Origin: Ramazzottius varieornatus
Taxonomy: Eukaryota; Tardigrada; Eutardigrada; Parachela; Ramazzottiidae
Assembly: GCA_001949185.1 (NCBI GenBank)
Contig: BDGG01000006.1
Span: forward strand, 1,299,657-1,363,656
Length of the DNA stretch: 64,000 nucleotides
Reading direction: 5' to 3'
The notes beneath the pieces are model-generated. The model saw only the letters and a program-made list of their open reading frames with translations. It searched no databases and had not been told where the DNA came from. Both the position numbers and the translations under genes were made by a program. Of this stretch, positions 55,848-64,000 are shown piece after piece (the first letter of the stretch is position 1; every line of letters starts with the position of its first letter).

Positions 55848-56848
55848 GAGGTTGATACTCGCCTTGTTTAGTTTAGTAAGTCGGATTAGCACAGTGCTAA
55901 TCCAATCAGATCAGGCGATGGAGGCGGATCTGAACGCACTGAACCCACAATGCTATGCTATGCAAATTCCTGATCGGTGCTTAGCGCGTACAGCCCACTA
56001 AGCCCTGTTCAGTAAAAAGTGGTTAGTGGCCTAGTCATGTTCCACCGTGGGTATTGACTACTATGTAGCAGCCATGATGCTACTTGAATCCGTAATCTTT
56101 ACCTGTCGTCTACTTTACGGCATCTTTTGACGTGTTCCAACTGGCAAGATTCGAATTTCTACCTCACAGTCCCAGTCTCACTGGAAAATTTCTTTTTGCT
56201 TGTTGTCACGATCGTTTCATCGACCCGGCCACAGTAGACAACTCGTTCATGAAACACAGAACCATAGCTGACTAGAAAACCAGCTCGGAATTTCGACGCC
56301 GCGTTGGAAAACACGTGGCTGGCAGCTTTGGACACGATTCGCAAGCAGAATTCGAAAGACAGAAGCGCTTTCTTTTCCCATGTAGAATATAGCGTCAAGA
56401 CTACAGCTGAAACTGCAGTTTCCAAAATACTCCAGTCTGTGATTAAAACTACAGTTAAACCTGCCGTCGATGTCAGCTTACTGGACGTGCGCGCAGAGTT
56501 ACAGTTGACGGTGCCGTTAACTGTGTAAGAGCTGCTCATCTGTACGACTGTAGGTCTAACTGTAGCGTTGGCTATTTTTTTTATTTGCTATGAACTCTAG
56601 CTTTGTTTCCGCAGCCTTTCAGTGGTTCGACTTCACACACTCTCACTTTAACTGTAGCTTTGTGTGCAGAGCTTTAACTGCCTCTTCAACTGCTGGTTCG
56701 CGACTGCCGTTGTACGTACGTTGCACTACGCTAATCCGAGCCTGGCATAACGGGTCGCAACCTGTGCGTGTTTAGTGTAGCTGGTGGGCGGAGTCTGATT
56801 GCTGTGCTGATTCAAAACAGTAAGCTAAACCAGGCAAGTATCAACCTC
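55848..56848. mobile_element. 1-kb element with ~27-bp terminal inverted repeats
   Basis: The left end GAGGTTGATACTCGCCTTGT continues TTAGTTTA; the right end, inverted, reads GAGGTTGATACTTGCCTGGT and TTAGCTTA (three mismatches in about 28). The subterminal blocks GATTAGCACAG and GATTGCTGTGCTGA are also related. I could not settle a target duplication. The interior has overlapping 126-codon (minus) and 74-codon (plus) ORFs without domains, and repeated CTACAGTTAAA-type words. It is probably a non-autonomous DNA transposon. Confidence 0.65.
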
Positions 56849-57031
56849 TCTACTACTTAAACTGGGAGAGTAAAACATCAATGCATGATATGGGAACGGG
56901 ATAAAACCTTCAAATCCAATAGCATAGTCAATAAATCGAATATTCATCACAAAATGTACAAGTAAAAGTTATAATGGGGAGAAAGAAATTTGTGCAATGG
57001 AAAATGCGAACAAACCAGAGCCAAATCACAG
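56849..57031. other. 3' flank of the cardiolipin synthase gene
   Basis: A short spacer between the transposon end and the CRLS1 stop codon. Nothing else is seen. Confidence 0.4.
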
Positions 57032-58629
57032 TTACGGCTCTTGACCAGGTTTCTTCCGAAGGAAAAGGTGGTAAGTGCCTTTCTGGAACATATAGCTACC
57101 AGCGGAAGCGATGGTACTTGCCGCCGTGATGTACCTGTGAACGAAGCAAGCAAATGTCCAACGGTGGAGAAGCAACAGCCGACAGCGAGGTGAACAGCCG
57201 GAATGGGAGGACACCGGAAGTGATTCTTACCATAAGGCATGCAACGCCGGATGATCCACGTATCCGAGAACCGGTGCGCCCAGCGTTGTTACAGCTAGGA
57301 ACAACTGGATCCCCGTATTGTACTACAGCAGGATAACGTTTATTCCCAGTAGTAAAGAAAAAAACGTAAGGAAAAGCCAAGATGGTACTGGTGAAAGAAG
57401 TCCCGATCGGTTCTTACTTTGCTAATGGTCGTTGGCGATAGGTTCGCCGTTGCATAAGTTAAATCGAAGTACTTCGATAATGTGATCTGTAGAATCGGGT
57501 GAGACAATGCCAGTTTTCCAAGTGGGATTTAGAAAATTTTTTGCACTGGAGAATTACCGGCGGCGGTATGGATTTATATCGAACAACGAAGGCAGCCGCT
57601 ATCAGGCAAACATCACGCGCCACAATGAGCGCTGTCAAAGGAACTGTAGATAGAAATGGGTTGATGTAATATGCGATAATTTTGAAACTTAAGTGGATGG
57701 CTCAGCGATAAGAAGCACTGTACGAGAGCTTACCAGGGATAAGATGGACCATGGTAAGAGTAATCACGACGGTGGTCACCAGGAGCTTGTCAGCTAAAGG
57801 GTCCAGAAAACTTCCTGCATTCGACCGTTGACTAGGGAACTTCCGAGCAATGTACCCATCGGCCTACAAGGTAGTGTTGAAGCTATACAGGGAGGCCAAT
57901 TTCCGACAGCATGCTTCTTTTTCGAGTGGTTCCCGAATATTTTTCGAGAAGGGAATTGTGGTTACTTACCAAGTCAGTGAGGCCGGCGAAGAATGCCACA
58001 CCGCAAGCCAACCGGAAATCTTGATGGAGAATTAGGTAGCCGATGTACGGGGTTAGACCTATCCGTACGACGCAGAGTAAGTTCGGGATGGTAAAAATAT
58101 TTTCCTTCTGTAAGAAGAGAATCAGAGCGGGTAGATGAAAGCCCGAGGTAGGAAACAAGCGACGCACAAAGACTTTGGATTAGTTGACAAAACGCGCCGC
58201 TTCCTCAGATCGGAGCAACATCAACGAATCAAACAGTCAACCTCCGCTTACCGTAGCCATCTCTTTCACTTTGCGCACTGTTTCATCTCGCTGCGTGCGC
58301 AGATTTAGTTTTATTCGCTCTTTTGACAGGAGAAAATCTTCACGATGTTTTTGATACTGATGTCTCAAATTCTTTTTCTCTTTAGACGACGGCGGAGTAC
58401 GATCGGAATGGAAAAGGGACGAGGAGGAAAAGTCTACCGTGAGGATTATCGAAGCGCTTTCAGGGATGAGCTGCTGGAAGATTCCATTGTTTCCGAAAAC
58501 GACTCGGTGCAGCAGGCTTCGCGTACGAACATTCATCTCTCCGCAACAACCCCGAGGTATACCTGCAACCACACAAGAAGTGCACGAGGGATCGGGAAGA
58601 GTTTTAACGACTTTTCTTAATGTTTTCAT
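57032..58629 (-). CDS. CRLS1: Cardiolipin synthase (CDP-alcohol phosphatidyltransferase)
   Basis: Seven minus-strand exons: 58252-58629, 57970-58107, 57734-57863, 57558-57643, 57418-57486, 57231-57322 and 57032-57134, about 331 residues, phases all consistent. The N-terminus is basic and hydrophobic ([12 protein letters not shown]), as for a mitochondrial presequence. The enzyme begins with [20 protein letters not shown]. The catalytic motif D-x2-DG-x2-AR-x9-G-x3-D-x3-D is complete across the exon 2/3 junction (Asp171, Asp174-Gly175, Ala178-Arg179, Gly189, Asp193, Asp197). Later blocks [39 protein letters not shown] and an aromatic C-terminal helix follow the human enzyme. It condenses CDP-diacylglycerol with phosphatidylglycerol to make cardiolipin in the inner mitochondrial membrane. 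No lesions are seen. Confidence 0.92.
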
Positions 58630-61600
58630 GGAAATCTTGATTTTTTCCCGAATTTAAAGCGATCAATCAAGTCTTGTCTGAATCAACCGGCACAGCTGAA
58701 CCGGAAACAGCTGATCCAACCTTGAAAACCGGGAGAGAAGGAGCCTATCGCATTATCTGACGCACTGGAGGGGGCGGTTATAGTCGTGTCTCGGACCTGG
58801 TCTACAGGTGGCACCACAAGGAGACACGGAAGTTTGTTCTTCCATCGTTATCTTTTGTGGTCCAAGGCTGGACTTTCGCCCTGCTTGCAACGTTTCGGCC
58901 TTTTTTCCCTTTTGTGTGGATGTCGTGGATGATGATGGAAAGGTTTGGGAAAATTACATCTTGCGGCAAAAGGAATGTGCTGACGAGGAATACAGTGGAT
59001 TATGAAGGAAGCCCATCGATATGCGTGATTGAGGAAATGTGTATTCGAGTCGGGTTCTTCAAGCCCTGAGTACCGAAGCGAAGCAGGTAACTTCGGGTAG
59101 AAGATAGGCAAAGTACAAAGTTTCGATGGTGCTTGTTCAGTATCAAGTTAGAATAAGAAAAGCAAGTCGCAAACAACACACGGAAAAACGAAAGCGAAGT
59201 TATTGTGGCTCTTGAATGTGCAGATACGCACTTGGGAACTCAAGACACTGGCGAACTTGGCGCAGTTTCCTTTAACTATTGACTTCCTGTCTTCTCATAC
59301 GGCTTTTCCTAGTGTACCCTGCCAGTACGAGAACCAACGACTTGAATGAAGACGTACTCAGGTTGGTGTCGCGATGAGCACAGGAAGCGAAGGTTGACGC
59401 TTACGTCTCGAATTTGTCTTCATCAACGGTTCTGTAACCATTGAATGTCGCTTGAGCATGCGGGAAGTAAACACGATCCGCTACGATTTTGCAGTAGCTG
59501 GCAGAAAATTCCGGTACTAAAGAGGTGATAAATTGCTGCTGAGCTTGAGTCTTGGCACTGTGAACTTGTCCAGAGATTTATATATGGGCGCGTCAGCGGA
59601 ATTATGCGAACTGGACGCCCCGTACCATGAATTACGCATTCCTGAGAAGTCTTGTTTACTCACAAGTTCCTCCTAAATTCTTGAGAATCTCGACCTGGGC
59701 TAATTGTAAGAACTACGTACTCTAGGTAAGGAAAGGAAGCGCAAGTGCCGCCTCTTTGAAACACCGACGAAATTTCAGCCAGACATTTCTTGAGATAGCG
59801 GATCAAAATCTCTAATATAGTGACCGTCAGAGGTGATCACGATGGACGATCTCATATGTGACACTTGACCGAGCGCCATTTCGTTTCCTCGTCTGCTTTC
59901 CGGTCTCCATTTTCAGACGGGGAAATATCCCGGTATACGTAGAATTAGAATTTTACAATGGTTATACATGTACGTGCAACTGCTATAGTTGAGCCAGAGC
60001 AGCACAGCTATGACCATCATCCGCATAGTCGTTTCTCTCCAACAATAGAAAACGGAAAGCGAAACAGAGCAAAAAACACAATCGTAAAAATTCAAAATAT
60101 GTGCGCTCCACCCCGATTATTTCCAGGTCAGTAGGTTTAATATCCGTTTCCGCACTGGCCTGAACTGTGCTGGACTCCTCGGTATGCGTTTGTGTCATTA
60201 TTTACCTATTGACATTGTGGTCGTCTTTTACACCTTGCAATATTTTGGGTAGGTCCACTCGTAACACTGGCGGACATGGTCTCGCCGGCGGGATTTATTG
60301 AGAGCTCAATCTGAATCCTCGAGCATGCCTCACGTTTCCATGATCGATCGGTAACTGGAGATGCTTTGATTGTAATTGTCGCCCATCATGACACATACGC
60401 TGAGTGTACCTGTTGCCGCCCATTCATTGATTTTTTGTCCCGTTGTTCAAGAGGCAAAGGATAAACATGTGAAAGCCAAGCCTTCATTCTGGCTGCACAC
60501 GCCAAAAAGATAAGATGACAATGCAGCATAATAATATAAATGATTATTGTATGTTAACATCAGAACTTTTCCATGAACAGAAAACAAACACTCTGCGTAC
60601 GACCGTCCTCTCTGCGTATACAATTACTCAGTTTTATTCACCTCTCAGTTTTGGCTTTTGGTCTTTCGGGTCTGGGTCTTTTTGTTTGCATGTACCTCGG
60701 TCTTCTCACCAAAGCAACACTAATGACCAGCGGTCAGCAAGACCCCAGCACGCTGGGAATTTGTTCTACGGTTTCGGGTGGTTTTGGTGAAGTTTGGTGT
60801 TTCGTCTCTTCGCGCGAGACACGTGCACGGTATTCGCTTAGAAAAAAACTGGAGCACTGGGGACAGCCTTATCTATCGAAGCTGAGCCTGGGATAAATTT
60901 TGTAGTCATCAGTGCGGTCAGAAAAAAATCAAGACGACCAGTTTTCCCTTTTGAGATTTGACGTTCATGGCCTGCCAATTATCTGAAATTTCGAAAATTG
61001 CCTATTGGTTGGACCAGCCTCCGCAACACGGTACCAGCCAATAAAACTCCTGTGTACACAAAGAGGACGGTAGTATTCTGCAAACATTAAAACGATCGTG
61101 CTGAAAGTGTTTGAAATGATAATAAGTTTAAAAGCTACAATTACTGAAAAACTTATTATCCCGCAATCGCCCAATGTGATAAACTCTTTACCACAGGTGG
61201 CTCAGCGACATTTATCTGCGATAATTATGTCAGTGTAACTCCAATAGAGACCCAAGCTGGAAGGATAACAATAATACACAGTATTCTTATGATCGCGTGT
61301 ATCGATCTGCAAATCCTGAAGGTTGTGAAGAGGAGTGTAGCTTAGGCTGAAAGTACTTAAATTTCGGCATGCATCCTTGAAACACGTCAAAAAATAAGCT
61401 CCTGAAGAGCACTGGGTGGCCGCGGAATAGGCATGACGGTATCTAGGTACAGCATCATGCCGAAGGTTCGCCGTGATCCAAAGTTTCCAAACACAAGCAC
61501 ATCAAGCTGAGTCAGCCATCGTGAGTATGATCATGACGATCCTTCATCCTACCTTCACACCTCGGTACACATCGCTCACGTATGTCGGCCATGTACGGCG

Positions 61601-62139
61601 GCATCAAATCTGTTCAGGTGGAACCGGTTTCCGCTATACTTGCCTTGTATACCACGTACGCCGCATACTGTGCCAGGGTTAAGTGCTGTGCACCTGTAGT
61701 GGCCGTCTGCATATATATTGGTGGATCAATTTTTCAACTGGAGATTCCACTCATTTCTTCAAAGTCTCCAAACCAGCTAGCGGCATTTCTCCTCTCTTAC
61801 CGAATATTGCGCTAGCGTTCGATATATTTACGTGTACAGGCAGAGGGTTCACTAACCTTTTCCACAACACTTCGATCGACTGCTTGCGTGGTCTTGCATC
61901 CACCTGGTCAAACGGCTTTCCGATCCCTGTCCGACGGTTAACTGGCCAGAAATACCTCGCCTGAATATTCCATCGCTCGGTGAAATTTTGCGTCAGGCTA
62001 CGGGTTGATGGTACAAGAGGATTATACCCACTGTGCACAACAACTGCTTAGAGTATCGGAATTTTCTGTAGCTGTTAACGGGCTTGTAAAGTTGCTGCGA
62101 ACGTTTGTCTTATCTTTATTGGGAAAATACTGCCAGAAA
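58630..62139. other. Long interval without a firm gene
   Basis: Only weak signals are present. One is a 107-codon plus ORF at 60573-60896 with one hydrophobic stretch (LSFIHLSVLAFGLSGLGLFV). Another is a short plus-strand peptide at 61582-61677 (KSVQVEPVSAILALYTTYAA) resembling the first helix of SLC46-type transporters. The third is a minus-strand exon-like segment at 59404-59550. None could be extended. The last 200 bp should hold the promoter of the Ly6 gene. Confidence 0.35.
59404..59550 (-). other. Orphan coding-like exon with canonical donor
   Basis: The minus strand reads QAQQQFITSLVPEFSASYCK, then IVADRVYFPHAQATFNGYRT, ending FET at a GTAAGCG donor (59398-59404). The composition and the donor suggest a real or fossil exon. 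No in-phase neighbour is found on either side; a TATATAAA lies about 40 bp upstream. Confidence 0.28.
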
Positions 62140-63174
62140 ATGACGGCTACTGTATCGATTGTCAGAGTAGGATTTGTTCTGTTTACCTTGGTGGTGTGCA
62201 CCGGTAAGGCTCTTAATTTCTTCCTTTTCTCGCGTTTTAGATTTGATTTCGATTATTAAAACTTGACTTTTCAGTGTACTTATGATTACATTTTCCGAAA
62301 CAGTATGACGTCTTTTCTGTCAATCACTCGAAGATCATACCATAGTGAAGCTTACCGGTGAGCCCTATGGGTTGAGGTTGAAGAACAGGGTATGCTTGAA
62401 ATGTCAACCTACCATTTCGACACATTTCGCTACGGGTTTTTATCCTGTTTTCCGTTCTCTGTGATGCTTGGGATGGCAGGCGTACTTCCGGTGGACTGTC
62501 GCCTTGTATGTTATCGTTGTTCTGCTTTCAGTGTCGGCAAGGAAGTGCTACGTTTGCGATTCACGGCAAAATCCCGGCTGCAGTGACGCCAACCAGATTA
62601 GTCAGCTATACCAAGACTGCAGTAATATGGGAGGTTTCGGCGGAACCTACCAACAGCCCGGTTCATTCGGACAGCCCGGACAGCAAGGAGGTTTCGGACA
62701 GCAAGGTGGACAATTCGGTGCAAACTATGGCGGAGATCGGTGCTACAAAATGATGATTGTCGGTGGGCAAGGTGGACCTGTCGGTGGCGGAGGTTTTCAG
62801 AATCAACGTAAGGAAATTTCGTTTTCCCCATCTTATTCGTACTCGGTGGTGAAGCCTTTGAGCCAGAAAAAACGAAGTTCGCCTCTGAAATCAAGGCACA
62901 ATAAAACCTAATGAACAGAGAAAAATTCAGAAACCTATTTTCAGCACAAGTGATCCGTGGCTGTGGAGCGCCACCTATGATGGGCGGTGGACAACCTGGA
63001 ATGGGAGGCATGGTCGGCAGTGACGGATGCTCATGGATGGGGAACATTATGACATGTTCCTGCGACTGGAACTACTGCAACGGTTCGACGCGAGTGTCCA
63101 CTACTTCCTTCTACAGCCTTCTTGCAATAGCCGCCTTTGCCAGCCTCTTTTCTTTATCAAGCCGGAAGCCATGA
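62140..63174 (+). CDS. Quiver/sleepless-like Ly6 GPI-anchored protein
   Basis: Three exons, 62140-62203, 62532-62807 and 62945-63174, about 189 residues, joined in phase 1 twice. The signal peptide (IVRVGFVLFTLVVC) is followed by a Ly6/three-finger start KCYVCDSRQNPGCSD (Cys near 27, 30, 38). Later come CYKMMIV, VIRGCG, DGCSWMG and the closing CSCDWNYCN. The C-terminal hydrophobic tail (FYSLLAIAAFASLFSL) fits a GPI signal. The pattern matches insect quiver/sleepless-family proteins, which modulate ion channels and receptors at neuronal membranes. A Gly/Gln-rich insert of about 35 residues (55-89, with FGQQGGQFG) sits between the third and fourth Cys groups, which I do not know from other members. 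Confidence 0.82.
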
Positions 63175-64000
63175 GGAGATCTTCTCGCCAAAGAAGAACA
63201 CTAGAGCGTTTTTCCAGATTAGCTGATTGATTCTAGGATCCGACCAAGTTTACGGTGATTATGCCTTCCATTGGTTTGTTTGACGTTGACTTCCGATGTT
63301 TCCTACCTACCGTACCTGTCTGCATCTTTCTTCACATGTTAATTGCCAAAATTAGCGTCGCTCAGTTGATCAAGAGCGACGTTGACTTCGTTGAATGTTT
63401 TGACGGCTCGCTCTATGGTTCCTCTTCGATGCCCTCTGCTTGTTTAATACCGCTATAGCGCCATTGTTGACAAGTTGCTCCTTCACATGTTCAGATGTTT
63501 ACACCCTGTCATTTTTACGGCCATCATCATAACGCCTGGGTCTCTTCTTTCGCTAAAAGTACCTCGCCCCACTGTAAAAATAAACACCTGTATCGTTGCT
63601 CTAGCCATGAAACGAACAGATGCTGAGGTCTCGTCTCTAAGAATGTCATTGACACCGATATCATCCTGCGTTCTGAACAGGCAGGTTTATAGAGAACCGA
63701 ACGAAAAATTAATTTCAATATGCCTCTGCGATATTCAACGTAACTAACTTTGACTCTGCCGTGTACGGAATACACGGCACACATCACGCTAAGCTCGAGT
63801 TCGCCGTCATCCGCATTTTTCGTAGTCGATATTATCGTCGAAATGGGACCAGGCGACTAAAGCAAGCGACTGGCTTTTCTACAACAAAATGTGTTTTTTG
63901 GTCTCTAGATAAATGAAATCTATGGGAGACATACAGGAGCGATCCGGAAAGTAAATACGTGATGTCGTGCTGGTGGCGCCGTCTGTCAAACGTTTGTTGA
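63175..64000. other. Right edge, no supported gene
   Basis: Short ORFs only. The last 65 bp (ATCCGGAAAGTAAATACGTG and on) resemble the start of some mariner-type terminal repeats, but the element would lie outside the window. Confidence 0.35.

Noticed and set aside
61582-61815. SLC46-type transporter exon
   Set aside because: Only about 20 residues look like a first membrane helix, and no further exons were found. Too weak to call a gene.
63936-64000. Mariner terminal repeat at the right edge
   Set aside because: Only one end would be in the window and the resemblance is slight.

Overview
This is a gene-dense, intron-rich nuclear DNA window from an invertebrate animal. It holds about 17 spliced protein-coding genes with short GT-AG introns (often 50-400 bp). 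The gene content includes a contactin with an N-terminal C-type lectin domain, an allatostatin-C-type neuropeptide precursor, ZASP/Enigma muscle proteins, a quiver-like Ly6 protein, and the ciliary proteins OFD1 and EFHC. This set points to an ecdysozoan. A tardigrade (Hypsibius/Ramazzottius type) is my best guess, but it is an inference that no single sequence feature proves. All exon models below were read by eye. Each was accepted because splice sites, phase and protein similarity agree, and none has been tested against transcripts.

Layout, left to right:
- 1-1400 (+): 3' end of a relaxin-receptor-like GPCR.
- 1767-3249 (-): Ig-domain type I membrane protein.
- 4541-4810 (-): small Pro-rich membrane protein.
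- 5413-9006 (+): OFD1.
- 9399-10422 (-): four-TM protein.
- 10.6-16 kb: mobile-element block with a decayed DDE transposon (long inverted ends) and two hAT-type elements with intact 8-bp target duplications.
- 16456-18488 (-): cathepsin B-like protease.
- 18.5-22.4 kb: gene-poor, with a Tc1/mariner-like element.
- 22508-22693 (+): possible small secreted peptide.
- 22925-27887 (-): contactin.
- 29981-33032 (-): EFHC.
- 34.0-38.9 kb: allatostatin-C precursor (35769-36304, +) flanked by two fragmentary Thr-rich loci and a small foldback element.
- 39421-41471 (-) and 44710-47965 (+): two divergently transcribed ZASP/Enigma-like genes.
- 48392-49898 (-): unknown NLS-bearing protein, head-to-head with an LRP2BP-like SEL1-repeat gene at 50507-52192 (+).
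- 54341-55569 (-): F-box protein.
- 55.8-56.8 kb: terminal-inverted-repeat element.
- 57032-58629 (-): cardiolipin synthase.
- 62140-63174 (+): quiver/Ly6 protein.

The genes are not an operon or a pathway cluster. Recurring themes are cilia (OFD1, EFHC), muscle Z-disc (the two ZASP-like genes) and neural surface or peptide signalling (contactin, Ly6, allatostatin, relaxin-type receptor). The most novel-looking signal is a short palindromic repeat with the core AAGTGGCGCA...TGCGCCACTT. It occurs six times, each time inside an intron of a different or adjacent gene segment.
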